Under the pieces are notes generated by a model, which saw nothing but the letters and a program-made list of their open reading frames with translations, made no database searches and had not been told where the DNA came from. From Lactiplantibacillus brownii (GTDB taxonomy: Bacteria > Bacillota > Bacilli > Lactobacillales > Lactobacillaceae): a stretch of 64,000 nucleotides of DNA. This document shows positions 6,891-15,052 of this stretch, one piece after another (position 1 is the stretch's first letter; every line of letters starts with the position of its first letter). A program made the translations under genes and the position numbers. Location: the NCBI RefSeq assembly GCF_031085375.1, contig NZ_JAVCWF010000001.1:2852001-2916000 (forward strand). Reading direction: 5' to 3'.

Positions 6891-8804
6891 ATGAAATTTC
6901 AGCAGTTCTTAACCAAACATACGAATCAAATCACGCTGATCACTGGTGTCCTCATCGTGCTCGGCTTCCTGAGCAAATACGCACTCAACTTTACCCTCGG
7001 CTATCAACTTATTCTAGCCGTTGCTTCCATTATCGCGGTGATTCCCATCGCGGTTCGAGCCTGGAGCGCTCTGATCAACAAAGTCTTCAGTATTGAACTC
7101 TTGGTCAGTATCGCCGTTATCGGGGCCTTCATTATTGGTGAATTCAATGAATCAGCCATCGTCACTTTTCTTTTCCTATTCGGTTCTTACCTTGAAAGCA
7201 AAACGCTACAAAAAACGCGCAATGCTATTAAAGGCTTAACAGACCTCTCACCAACTACTGCGACTTTAGTGACTGACACTGGTACTGAAGAAGTCGATGT
7301 CGATGATGTTGACGAAGGAGATGTCGTCCTCGTTAAAACTGGGAGCCAAGTGCCGGTTGATGGCGTTGTCGTTGAAGGCAATGGCTACATTAACGAAGCC
7401 TCGATCACTGGTGAATCCCGTCAGATCAACAAAAATCTTCAGGATCAAGTTTTCTCAGGCACCATCGTTGAAAACGGCTATTTAAAAATCAAGGCCACCC
7501 AAGTTGGTGACGATACGACCTTTGCGAAGATCATCGAATTAGTTGAAGAAGCGCAAGACACCAAGTCTAAAGCCGAAAAGTTTATCGACCGCTTCGCGCA
7601 ATATTATACCCCAGCTGTCCTAGTCTTGGCTGCCCTAGTGTTCGTCTTTTCCCGTGACTTCCGACTAGCCATCACGGTCCTAGTGCTTGGTTGCCCTGGT
7701 GCCTTAGTTATCGGCGCCCCGGTTTCAAACGTTGCCGGAATTGGGAATGGTGCTAAACGTGGCATTCTTATCAAAGGTGGCGAGGTCATTGATACCTTTG
7801 CCAAAGTTGATACGCTCGTTTTCGATAAAACTGGAACGCTAACTGAAGGCAACACGGCAGTTTCAAGCTTCAAAGCTTACACAACGAACCAAGATCAACT
7901 ATTAACTTTAGCCGCTGCCGTTGAAGGCGTTTCTGACCATCCTCTTGGCAAAGCCATCATTGATTACGCGGGGAGTCACGCTAAAGCTATGCCGGCACCA
8001 AGTTTAGACAACACTGAAACAGTTAAAGGCCAAGGTATTTGCGCCGACGTTAACCATCAACAAGTCGTTATTGGGAATCAAAAAATGTTAACCGCACATG
8101 AAATTAGTTTATCAACCGACCAAGCTCACGACCTTAGTGCCATGCAACAAGCCGGTAAATCAACCGTTATCATGGCTATTGATGGCGTCGTTCAATTGAT
8201 CTTCGGTATTTCTGACACGGTGCGGCCAAATGTCAAAGAATCCTTAGCCGCATTGAAGGCCCAGGGAATCAAAAGACTCGTTATGTTGACGGGTGACAAT
8301 GAATTAACTGCGGACGCCGTTGCACGTGAACTTAATATTGACGAAGTCCACGCCAACCTCTTGCCTGAAGAAAAAGTTGATTACGTTAAGAAACTCAAAA
8401 CTGCCGGTAACACCGTTGCCTTCATTGGCGATGGCATCAACGATAGCCCTTCAATTGCCAACGCTGACATTGGGATCGCGATGGGCAGTGGGACCGACGT
8501 TGCCATCGATACTTCCGACGTCGTCTTAATGCAATCCAGTTTTCCAGCGCTAGTTCATGCCCACGGCTTAGCCAAAAAGACCGTTTTGAATACGCGTGAA
8601 AACATCATCATTGCCATTGCGACCGTCGCCTTCTTGCTCATTGGGTTAATCTTCGGCTACATCTACATGGCCAGTGGGATGTTCGTCCACGAAGCCAGCA
8701 TCCTAGTCGTTATCTTCAATGCAATGCGCTTAATCAACTTCCAAACCAAGTTTGATAAGACGCGTAAGGCGCCTGTTCAACGAACCGCAACGACTACCGC
8801 TTAA
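6891..8804 (+). CDS. P1B-type heavy-metal ATPase with CPG motif
   Basis: A 637-residue membrane ATPase that exports a transition metal. Order: two N-terminal hydrophobic hairpins (residues 15-105), actuator domain with the TGES loop (about 171), metal-site helix with C-P-G-A-L (about 267), DKTGT phosphorylation site (about 311), SDHPLG (about 348), MLTGDN, GDGINDSP (about 513), then two last helices. There is no N-terminal HMA domain. The metal-site motif is CPG rather than the CPC, SPC, TPC or CPH of described subtypes, so the metal cannot be called. The two separate HMA chaperones at 14.5-15 kb have promoters with the same Fnr-box layout and may deliver metal to it (inference). RBS is AAGGAG. 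Confidence 0.85.
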   Translation: MKFQQFLTKHTNQITLITGVLIVLGFLSKYALNFTLGYQLILAVASIIAVIPIAVRAWSALINKVFSIELLVSIAVIGAFIIGEFNESAIVTFLFLFGSYLESKTLQKTRNAIKGLTDLSPTTATLVTDTGTEEVDVDDVDEGDVVLVKTGSQVPVDGVVVEGNGYINEASITGESRQINKNLQDQVFSGTIVENGYLKIKATQVGDDTTFAKIIELVEEAQDTKSKAEKFIDRFAQYYTPAVLVLAALVFVFSRDFRLAITVLVLGCPGALVIGAPVSNVAGIGNGAKRGILIKGGEVIDTFAKVDTLVFDKTGTLTEGNTAVSSFKAYTTNQDQLLTLAAAVEGVSDHPLGKAIIDYAGSHAKAMPAPSLDNTETVKGQGICADVNHQQVVIGNQKMLTAHEISLSTDQAHDLSAMQQAGKSTVIMAIDGVVQLIFGISDTVRPNVKESLAALKAQGIKRLVMLTGDNELTADAVARELNIDEVHANLLPEEKVDYVKKLKTAGNTVAFIGDGINDSPSIANADIGIAMGSGTDVAIDTSDVVLMQSSFPALVHAHGLAKKTVLNTRENIIIAIATVAFLLIGLIFGYIYMASGMFVHEASILVVIFNAMRLINFQTKFDKTRKAPVQRTATTTA

Positions 8805-8817
8805 ATTTAAACAGTTT

Positions 8818-8855
8818 AAAATGACCACCTTCATATTTTGAGGGTGGTCATTTTG
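8818..8855. terminator. Terminator after the P1B ATPase, possibly bidirectional
   Basis: The stem AAAATGACCACC / GGGTGGTCATTTT has short T runs on either strand. It is the only candidate terminator for the convergent LacI gene. Confidence 0.75.
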
Positions 8856-8923
8856 TAGGCAAAGTCTGCCTAATTTAAACAGGATATAATTATCAATTAA
8901 AACGTGGTTGAGCCCTATTTCAG

Positions 8924-9865
8924 CTACCAATTATTAATAAACTCAGAATCAATTGCAATCCGCCGTTTTTCACCACTCACAGCTAGCTGTAAGGCTTGTT
9001 GCCCAACGATTTGGCAATGATGATCAATCGTTGGAAATTGGGCCAGCTCGCCAGAAAGTTGGTGTTCCTGCCCAATTAAAACGGGGACCGGCAACTTTGC
9101 TTGCTGATAAGCACGCTGTACGCCAACCGCAATATCATCACTATTGGCAAAGATCGCCTCAAAAGTCTGTCCTGACGCAATAAACCGTTCGGCCGCGCGT
9201 TGCCCATCCGCCATCGTAATGACATCCGTCGCCAACATTGCTGGTCGTGGTGACTCCCCATAGACGATTCGATAAGCTTCCGCCGTGGCTTGACTCGTTT
9301 CACTAACCGCAATCGGCCGACTCATCAGTAAAGCAACTCGCTGACAGCCCTGCACTTTCAATGTCGTTAAGGCTTGCACATAAGTTTGCCGCCGATGGGC
9401 ATATGCGGCTGACAAACCGCTATCTCGAGGTGGCTGACAGATGACAATCGGCCCATATTTTTGATACGTCGCAATTTCAGCCAAAGGTAACCCGTGTGAA
9501 GTGAAAATTAAGGCATCGTAGGCTTTACGCCGAAAAGCGGCCAAATAAGTGCGTTCAATCTCAGCCTCAAATCGTGAAGATAACAAAATGACGTGATAAT
9601 CAGCGACAAACGCGGCCTTCGTAATGCCTTGAATCAACTGAACAAAATACGGATGGTCCAGGTTAGGCAAGATGACACCAATCGTCATCGTTTTGCCACG
9701 ACTTAAATCACGCGCCACATCATTTGGCACATAATCCAGCTCATCAATCACTTTTTGGACCGCCGCTCGCGTTTCGGTCGTCACGTAATCTTTATGATTC
9801 AGCACCCGTGACACCGTCGAGACTGAATAACCCGATAACCGTGCCACGTCATGTATATTGGTCAT
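8924..9865 (-). CDS. LacI-family transcriptional regulator
   Basis: A 313-residue regulator. The N-terminal HTH and hinge are typical: NIHDVARLSGYSVSTVSRVLN (residues 3-23), then YVPNDVARDLSRGKT. The periplasmic-binding-like effector domain follows (GVILPNLDHPYFVQLIQGI onward, ending with a DDIAVG segment). The start is taken as the second of two adjacent ATGs (9865), 6 bases after GAGGG. No sugar gene is adjacent; the neighbours are the ATPase and darTG, so the effector and targets are unknown. It is not GalR, which is at 40.4 kb. Confidence 0.82.
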   Translation of the reverse strand: MTNIHDVARLSGYSVSTVSRVLNHKDYVTTETRAAVQKVIDELDYVPNDVARDLSRGKTMTIGVILPNLDHPYFVQLIQGITKAAFVADYHVILLSSRFEAEIERTYLAAFRRKAYDALIFTSHGLPLAEIATYQKYGPIVICQPPRDSGLSAAYAHRRQTYVQALTTLKVQGCQRVALLMSRPIAVSETSQATAEAYRIVYGESPRPAMLATDVITMADGQRAAERFIASGQTFEAIFANSDDIAVGVQRAYQQAKLPVPVLIGQEHQLSGELAQFPTIDHHCQIVGQQALQLAVSGEKRRIAIDSEFINNW

Positions 9866-9928
9866 CATTAGCCCTCTTTCACTCGCCAGCACGCCTCATC
9901 CATCGACACATTAAGCACTACAGCACAA

Positions 9929-10975
9929 TTAAAATGGCAATTCATCTTTCGTTTGATCATATTCACCTAGATATGCCAGATGACCATCTATCCTTACTTC
10001 TAGTTTATAAGATGACTCCGGTCGATTCAATATAAACGGCATGGTTGTATTTAGTAACGCTTTATATCCCGGTTTCGGCCAGATCACAGTCCTACCAGTT
10101 GGTGTCACAGATTTTATGCTCACATTCAAGTAGCGATCCACGCTGTCAGGATTAATTGCATATTGTACATGTCCCCAATCGCTAGGATAGGAGTCCTGCA
10201 CACTGCATTTAAGTGTGAACTTAGTTGAATCCAAACTCACATTTTGGATAAAATTCCTGTCCATATAAAAAGTAGACTCATCCCCAATCTGAATCATTGC
10301 ATCATATTTGAATATGCCAACTTCGTGCAGTTCTGCCAATAACATTGTTTTCTCTGCAATAGATCTGACGTAAATAAATTTGAGTAATTTTAAATCCAAC
10401 TCATCCGGTACAACAATTTCAGCATGTTTATGATGAGTAATTGTTTTTTTCTGTGTATAATCCAATCCATTAAAGCTAGAATCGTGATAGATTTGTTCAA
10501 AGGGCAAGTTGTTAAAAGCTTCGGGTGTATTAAATAATGGTACATTTTTCGAAGCCAGTGACCGATTAGAAAATTTAGTAGCCGGCAAGTTTAAAAGTCC
10601 AACCATATCAAACAAAAAGAAAACCGGCACCGGACAGTTGGCATTATAGGGCTTTCTTTCTCGCTTATACTTCGTCTGGAAACCCTCATTGTAAAATTGT
10701 GTTGGTGTCCGTGGTCTAAAATATAATCGCACCATTTTCTTTATTTCTGATTCAGTTTGATCGATAACCTCATTGCTCGCATTATCATTCGCCATGACAC
10801 CATTTTGTTCTGCATATGCCCTTGAAATCAATGATCCCCTTTTCAAAATATCAATAACATTGTCACTATCAGTAAAATGAAAAGCAAAGCGTGGCCAGTA
10901 TCTCCGTTTAGCAGGATTCAAATTAGTTGTCTTAGTGCCATTAAGTAGTTCTGCTACAATATCAGAGTACGTCAT
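9929..10975 (-). CDS. darT: DarT-family DNA ADP-ribosyltransferase toxin, extended
   Basis: A 348-residue protein. Residues 1 to about 225 match the DUF4433/DarT fold: FAFHFTDSDNVIDILKRGSL (NAD-binding start), VRLYFRPRTPTQFYNEG (the conserved F/Y-x-P-R-T/S-P motif with the key Arg), and HAEIVVPDELDLKLL, whose Glu is the catalytic residue, followed by IYVRS. Classical DarT enzymes are about 210-230 residues; here about 120 extra residues of beta-rich sequence follow. DarT modifies single-stranded DNA (thymidine for DarT2, guanosine for DarT1), and which base applies here cannot be seen. It starts 2 bases after the darG stop with a strong GGAGGGG site. Base composition is clearly AT-richer than its neighbours. 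Confidence 0.85.
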   Translation of the reverse strand: MTYSDIVAELLNGTKTTNLNPAKRRYWPRFAFHFTDSDNVIDILKRGSLISRAYAEQNGVMANDNASNEVIDQTESEIKKMVRLYFRPRTPTQFYNEGFQTKYKRERKPYNANCPVPVFFLFDMVGLLNLPATKFSNRSLASKNVPLFNTPEAFNNLPFEQIYHDSSFNGLDYTQKKTITHHKHAEIVVPDELDLKLLKFIYVRSIAEKTMLLAELHEVGIFKYDAMIQIGDESTFYMDRNFIQNVSLDSTKFTLKCSVQDSYPSDWGHVQYAINPDSVDRYLNVSIKSVTPTGRTVIWPKPGYKALLNTTMPFILNRPESSYKLEVRIDGHLAYLGEYDQTKDELPF

Positions 10976-10977
10976 AA

Positions 10978-11913
10978 TTACCCCTCCATCAAAATATCGG
11001 GCTGCTTCGATTGACCTTTTTTAGAAATTTCAGATGAGACTTGTTTACGCAATTCCAGTGCAGTGGTATGTTCATCGCCAATTGTAATCGAAACAGTCTT
11101 GATGTAAGCCAATTTAACCAATAGTTTCTTTAAAAAGCCATTATCACGATGCACTAGCACCGCTTGTGGTAAATCAATGTCTAACAATATTCCCTGATCT
11201 CGTAGCCGTGTCCACATGTCGACAAAGTTAGATTGCGTAATGGCGTATGCTTCCTTATTTTCGGCACTGATTGTCATGAATTTTCCGGCTGTTACATCTA
11301 TTTTTTCAGTACCATCAATAATTCGAACCCGCCGTTGGTCTTCAACGAAATCACTCCCAGGTTGTGCACTGATAAAGTCTTGTTTAAATTCTGTAAAGCT
11401 TAATGAAGTTGGTTCACTTTCAATCCAAGTTCGCATTTCCCTAATATCTTTATATTCTGGTTTCTTTTCCCAGCCAGTATAGATGTGTATATATACTTTG
11501 ATAGGTAACTTACGCAAGTACTTTTCCATTAACGGTTTTACTTCATGTTCCCAATCCAGGCCACCATTACCAGTCCCCAACTGTGGAAATGCAATTGATT
11601 CTATTCCTTTTTCTTGATAAGTGTCCACAAATTTTTTTAACCCAGATTCAATATAGGTTAACTTTGATTTTTTTCGCCAATTCTTTTTAGTTGGAAAGTT
11701 TAAAACCCACTTATTAGGGGTTTTATAAAGATACAATTTTCCAATAGTTAATTTCCCATCCTCACAAAAACGTTGATAGTTTCTAAACATTTCTGGATAG
11801 AGCTTTTTAAATTGCAACGCAATTCCTTTACCCATAACACCAACAGTATTTACCGTATTCACTAATACTTGGGCTGGGCTATCAAAAAGATTCGAATCCA
11901 CATACATTAACAT
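10978..11913 (-). CDS. darG: DarG macrodomain antitoxin
   Basis: A 311-residue protein. Residues 1 to about 155 are a DarG-type macrodomain: VLVNTVNTVGVMGKGIALQF (ADP-ribose loop), NFPTKKNWR whose first Lys matches the catalytic Lys of DarG, and PQLGTGNGGLDW. This domain removes ADP-ribose from DNA. The remaining 155 residues form the C-terminal domain, which in known DarG also binds and blocks DarT directly. The ATG at 11913 follows GGAGGG; an ATG two codons later is an alternative. The antitoxin comes first, the reverse of the darT-darG order known from Mycobacterium and Thermus. Function in phage defence is inferred from characterised DarTG systems. Confidence 0.88.
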   Translation of the reverse strand: MLMYVDSNLFDSPAQVLVNTVNTVGVMGKGIALQFKKLYPEMFRNYQRFCEDGKLTIGKLYLYKTPNKWVLNFPTKKNWRKKSKLTYIESGLKKFVDTYQEKGIESIAFPQLGTGNGGLDWEHEVKPLMEKYLRKLPIKVYIHIYTGWEKKPEYKDIREMRTWIESEPTSLSFTEFKQDFISAQPGSDFVEDQRRVRIIDGTEKIDVTAGKFMTISAENKEAYAITQSNFVDMWTRLRDQGILLDIDLPQAVLVHRDNGFLKKLLVKLAYIKTVSITIGDEHTTALELRKQVSSEISKKGQSKQPDILMEG

Positions 11914-12079
11914 CGGGCATGCCCTCCTATTGTTAAAACAGTCTACACCAACTATCTAGTAATTCTAATTATCACACTAACTTCTGGATAAAGACTAGTA
12001 ATTTATCACAAATTTCAAAGATTAGATGTCCATTCCCCCTTGATATGTTTTTTAATTAAAACGAGGACGAACAAATAAG

Positions 12080-12108
12080 TTGTTTTTAGATACCCATGGG
12101 GGTATATT
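12080..12108 (+). promoter_or_regulatory. CsoR/CstR-type operator inside the thioredoxin-cstR promoter
   Basis: TTGTTT (12080-12085), a 17 bp spacer and TATATT (12103-12108) form the promoter. The spacer and -10 carry the palindrome ATACCC-ATGG-GGGTAT (12090-12105), the G/C-tract type operator bound by CsoR/CstR-family repressors. The second gene of the operon encodes such a repressor, so autoregulation is likely. Confidence 0.75.
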
Positions 12109-12145
12109 GATAACAGTTAATCACCACACAATTGGAGGAATGACC

Positions 12146-12466
12146 ATGATTAAAGAAATTCACGATCAAGATTTTGCTAAAGAAACTGATACCGGGATTG
12201 CCGTTGTCGACTTTCGTGCCGACTGGTGTCCGCCATGTAAAATGATGGACCCAATCCTGCAATCACTGTCCGAAGATCCTGCTTACAAGGACAAGGTCAA
12301 CTTTGTCTCATTGAATGTGGATAATGACCAAGAAGTTGCCAGTCAATTCCAAGTTCAAGGTATTCCAACCTTCCTAATCAAAAAGGATGGGCAAGTCATT
12401 AGTCACATGGTTGGCGCGCGGCCAAAATCCAACTTTGAAATCGAGCTCAAGAAAGCGGTCGATTAA
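12146..12466 (+). CDS. Thioredoxin-family protein (WCPPCK)
   Basis: A 106-residue thioredoxin fold. The active site is WCPPCK (about residues 28-33) instead of the usual WCGPCK, and the cis-Pro loop is QGIPTF. The start at 12146 has GGAGG 7 bases upstream; earlier in-frame codons fall inside the promoter and operator. Two bases separate it from the CstR-like gene. With a persulfide-type sensor beside it, a role in reducing persulfides or disulfides during sulfur or metal stress is plausible (inference). It is a secondary thioredoxin rather than the housekeeping TrxA, judged by its regulation. Confidence 0.82.
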   Translation: MIKEIHDQDFAKETDTGIAVVDFRADWCPPCKMMDPILQSLSEDPAYKDKVNFVSLNVDNDQEVASQFQVQGIPTFLIKKDGQVISHMVGARPKSNFEIELKKAVD

Positions 12467-12468
12467 TT

Positions 12469-12741
12469 ATGGCTAGTGCTGAAGAACATTACGTCACCAG
12501 TAAACAGATTACGACGCGCCTAAAACGTTCTGCCGGCCAGCTTGACGGTGTTTTGCGCATGATGGCCGACGATCGACCTTGTGATGAAGTTCTAGTCCAA
12601 CTTTCAGCGGTCAAATCGAGTATCGACAAGGCAATGAAGCTCGTGATTGCCCGTAATATTAACAACTGCGTCGATAACATGGCCGATGCAGATGTCAAAA
12701 ATTTAGAACAGTCACTGGATTTATTGTTAAAAACAAAATAA
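12469..12741 (+). CDS. CsoR/FrmR-family repressor, CstR-like
   Basis: A 90-residue all-helical DUF156 protein. The fold signature RLKRSAGQLDGVLRMMADDRPC is followed by VQLSAVKSSIDKA. The sensing Cys are C38 and C67, the CsoR/CstR spacing. Four residues before C67, copper-binding CsoR has His; here it is Asn (N63), as expected for persulfide-sensing CstR rather than a Cu(I) sensor. The operator 360 bases upstream fits this family. Ends at a strong terminator. The choice between CstR and another non-copper member is inference. Confidence 0.8.
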   Translation: MASAEEHYVTSKQITTRLKRSAGQLDGVLRMMADDRPCDEVLVQLSAVKSSIDKAMKLVIARNINNCVDNMADADVKNLEQSLDLLLKTK

Positions 12742-12745
12742 TCCT

Positions 12746-12775
12746 AAAAAAATCCGCGCCATGGCGGATTTTTTG
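12746..12775. terminator. Bidirectional terminator
   Basis: AATCCGC / GCGGATT stem with A run before and T run after; placed between convergent genes. Confidence 0.8.
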
Positions 12776-12785
12776 TCGTTTTCAG

Positions 12786-12989
12786 TTATTTATCGTCCCA
12801 GTGACCCTTTTTCCAATCGTCGTGAGCCCAGCTGTCCTTATCCCAATCGTCTTCTTTGGGAGTGCCTTTAAACTCATCAGTTGGGCGATTCTTGGCTCGA
12901 CGCATTAACACCGCTGTCGAAATCACAGTAATAAAGCCAGTTGCTAAGATGAAGACAAACGTCCAAATAATGATTTCACTGATTGACAT
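12786..12989 (-). CDS. Small single-pass membrane protein
   Basis: A 67-residue protein of unknown function. The ATG at 12989 follows GGTGGGAG; the longer frame upstream has no ribosome site. Residues 4-28 are one transmembrane helix, followed by an RRAKNR positive cluster (so the tail is cytoplasmic) and a tail with repeated Trp amid acidic residues (DDW, DSW, HDDW, GHW). Many lactobacilli carry such short anchored proteins; no partner can be named. Confidence 0.6.
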   Translation of the reverse strand: MSISEIIIWTFVFILATGFITVISTAVLMRRAKNRPTDEFKGTPKEDDWDKDSWAHDDWKKGHWDDK

Positions 12990-13192
12990 CGTTGGCTCCC
13001 ACCTTCCAGTTTTCGTTAGCGTTAGTATAGCGCAAGCTATGAGGAAAACCAACAGATGTCATTTTATCGTGATATAAAGATTACATCATTTTTTAGTGGG
13101 ACATTAAAAGCTAATTTAGTTGGGACAAACTTTGTACTTTGAACATAGTGTGGTACTTCAATTGGTTGTTTAAATCGTTTGATTTTTGCCAA

Positions 13193-13651
13193 CTAGCGGA
13201 CAATTTCTTGTGTGAAATACTCGGCCATTAATGCCGGCGCAATCGGCTGTCCTAAAGTTGTCTGTCGCCATGGCTTTTCTGTATGTGTCCGCTTAACTAA
13301 TTCAACCGTCGACAAATCGCCGAATGCCAGCCAAACTGCATTTAGAACTTGTCCCAACGACGAAGTTTCTGAAATTGCTTGATAATCGGCCACATCTTGT
13401 GGCGTCAATTCCCCAACAATCGCTGTTTGTCCTTGATAATCACGTTGTACAGCTGGAACAATGGGGCCTTTTTCCGAGGCAATGATTTCATCAGTAAAGG
13501 CTTTTTTACCATATAATGCTAAATGAGTTCCTTGAACATAATATAGCAGGCGCATAGCTCTTGCTAAAGTTAATTCATCCGCATCATACAGCCGCATTTG
13601 TGCATTGCTCGCCACCCGCAACCAATTTAAAATCTTAAAAACACTTGTCAT
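13193..13651 (-). CDS. Panacea/SocA-like (DUF4065) protein
   Basis: A 152-residue protein. MRLLYYVQGTHLALYGKKAFTDEI (about 35-58), EKGPIVPAVQ and a final TEKPWRQT segment are the hallmarks of the DUF4065/Panacea domain, the antitoxin domain of many toxin-antitoxin pairs (SocA, GepA-like). The start at 13651 is 9 bases after GAGGG; an ATG 3 codons earlier abuts the ribosome site. No toxin-like gene is adjacent on either side, so it is an orphan or acts on an unlinked partner. The 140 bases downstream and 250 upstream hold no other gene I can see. Confidence 0.72.
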   Translation of the reverse strand: MTSVFKILNWLRVASNAQMRLYDADELTLARAMRLLYYVQGTHLALYGKKAFTDEIIASEKGPIVPAVQRDYQGQTAIVGELTPQDVADYQAISETSSLGQVLNAVWLAFGDLSTVELVKRTHTEKPWRQTTLGQPIAPALMAEYFTQEIVR

Positions 13652-13841
13652 TAATTTCATCCCTCAATTAACCATTCTGAACAATTGCACCGTGCACTGG
13701 CTGGTCAACAAGCATGTCCGCTTTGCTTGTGATGCTGAGGACATCATACCATGCCGCTGTGTCTAAAGTATTAATCGTACCCAAAAGCAACACAAATTTT
13801 ACATAATCTTTTTAACAAGAATCACCCTCATTGACGTCACT

Positions 13842-13891
13842 AAAATAGCGACCCTAGATTAGCTCACAGACTAATCCAAAGTCGCTATTTT
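13842..13891 (-). terminator. Terminator of the copZ-dps operon
   Basis: A long hairpin with outer arms AATAGCGAC / GTCGCTATT and inner arms ATTAG / CTAAT, followed on the minus strand by T-rich sequence. Confidence 0.8.
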
Positions 13892-13905
13892 TACTTCATT
13901 AACGT

Positions 13906-14463
13906 TTAATCTTCGTCATCATCATCGTCTTCTTCGTCTAAACCAGTCCGGGCATCGTTGCCCAAGAAGGCTTGTAATTGACGAATGTTGCGGTTGTTAC
14001 CGCCACGGTAGCCCACTAACCAGGCAGCCAATGCTGGACGTTCTTCCTTTTCGGCTAACTTGATGGCTCGGTCGACAAAGAGGTTTTCAGTATCGAAATC
14101 TTGAATGGTCGCGGCAACCAATGTGTTGGCGTCGTTGTACTTGAAAGCCCCATTTTCTTCCAACATTGAATACTTCGTTAATTCCGCCGTTGTTGATGAA
14201 GGTTTTTGGTTTTCATCAAGCAATAATTCGGCTAAGTCCGCAAAGTTCTTCGTATTCAACGCTAATAAACGAGCATATTCTGAGCGTAATCCAAACGCGT
14301 TTGCGCCCTTCACGTACCATTTTACTTGGTTTAATTTGACATATTCTACCAGTAAATTCGACAAGATGTGATTCGTCATTGCTCCCGCCGTCGGGGTATG
14401 ATGATCGATGTCACTCTGTTTTAGTTCCGCTGCGTATTGATCTTCGATAGTTAATTCACTCAT
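13906..14463 (-). CDS. Dps/ferritin-like protein with acidic tail
   Basis: A 185-residue helical protein resembling the Dps family: an N-terminal helix with HILSNLLVEYVKLNQVKWYVKG (about 32-53), the region holding the ferroxidase-type His and the W-Y dyad of Dps, then long helices. The last 12 residues are almost all Asp/Glu. It lacks some canonical D/E ferroxidase residues as far as I can align by eye, so iron oxidation is unproven. It lies 11 bases after the first HMA gene with an AGGAGG site and shares its Fnr-box promoter, suggesting control by oxygen or metal status. Confidence 0.65.
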   Translation of the reverse strand: MSELTIEDQYAAELKQSDIDHHTPTAGAMTNHILSNLLVEYVKLNQVKWYVKGANAFGLRSEYARLLALNTKNFADLAELLLDENQKPSSTTAELTKYSMLEENGAFKYNDANTLVAATIQDFDTENLFVDRAIKLAEKEERPALAAWLVGYRGGNNRNIRQLQAFLGNDARTGLDEEDDDDDED

Positions 14464-14474
14464 GGGGATTCCTC

Positions 14475-14696
14475 CTATTTTACCTTGACGCTTTGAACTT
14501 CGTAGCCCAAGCCAGTTACAACATCCGTTAATTTATCAGCGTCCGTGACGCCTTCGTCAAAATTAGTTTTGACTTTGCTGGCATTGAATAACACTTTGAC
14601 GTTTTCAACCCCGTTTTGATTTTCTAAGGCTTTTTCGATTTTAGTCATGCATGATGGGCAAGTTAATGTGCCTAATTGCATCGTTGCTTTTGCCAT
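14475..14696 (-). CDS. copZ: HMA-domain metallochaperone (CopZ-like)
   Basis: A 73-residue single heavy-metal-associated domain. The metal-binding motif is TCPSCMTKIEKAL (Cys 13 and 16), followed by the usual beta-alpha-beta-beta-alpha-beta pattern and GLGYEVQSVKV at the end. CopZ-type proteins carry Cu(I) between transporters and regulators. CPSC rather than the common CxGC loop is shared with the next gene. RBS GCGGAGG. First gene of a two-gene unit with the Dps-like gene; promoter with Fnr box at 14739-14780. Copper is the likely but unproven cargo. Confidence 0.78.
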   Translation of the reverse strand: MAKATMQLGTLTCPSCMTKIEKALENQNGVENVKVLFNASKVKTNFDEGVTDADKLTDVVTGLGYEVQSVKVK

Positions 14697-14738
14697 AATG
14701 ATTACCTCCGCTTAGTTTAAATCTCATTGATTGACTCT

Positions 14739-14780
14739 AGTTTACCGGCTAAGCCGGCTTTTGAAATTGACCACCATCAA
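14739..14780 (-). promoter_or_regulatory. Fnr/Flp-box promoter of the copZ-dps unit
   Basis: On the minus strand a TTGA-N6-TCAA box (14767-14780) overlaps the stop codon of the second HMA gene. The -10 TAAACT is at 14739-14744. Centre-to-centre distance is 32 bp. A GC-rich palindrome (CCGGCTAAGCCGG, 14745-14757) lies between them. Confidence 0.72.
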
Positions 14781-15010
14781 GAAATGGCAGCTTTTACTTT
14801 AATTTGTTTAACGGTATAGCCTAACTCAGTCACAACATCGGCCAGCGTCTCGGCGGTCGTCGACGTTTCATCAAAACTAACTTTAACCTTGCTAGCATTG
14901 AACAACACTTTGACCGTCTGGACACCGGGTTGTTTTGCCAACGCTTTTTGAATCTTAGTCAGGCACGATGGGCAAGTCAACGTGTCTAATTGCATAATGG
15001 CTTTTGTCAT
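14777..15010 (-). CDS. Second HMA-domain metallochaperone
   Basis: A 77-residue paralogue of the gene at 14475, with the same TCPSCLTKIQKAL motif and FNASKVKVSFDE core, so a local duplication. The ATG at 15010 has GGAGGG 8 bases upstream; the GTG three codons earlier is too close to that site. It has its own Fnr-box promoter (15053-15094). Metal and partner are unknown; the HMA-less P1B ATPase at 6.9 kb has the same promoter design. Confidence 0.77.
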   Translation of the reverse strand: MTKAIMQLDTLTCPSCLTKIQKALAKQPGVQTVKVLFNASKVKVSFDETSTTAETLADVVTELGYTVKQIKVKAAIS

Positions 15011-15052
15011 TTTTAACACCCTCCGTTGTTTGATTTCTTATTTGATGGGTCT

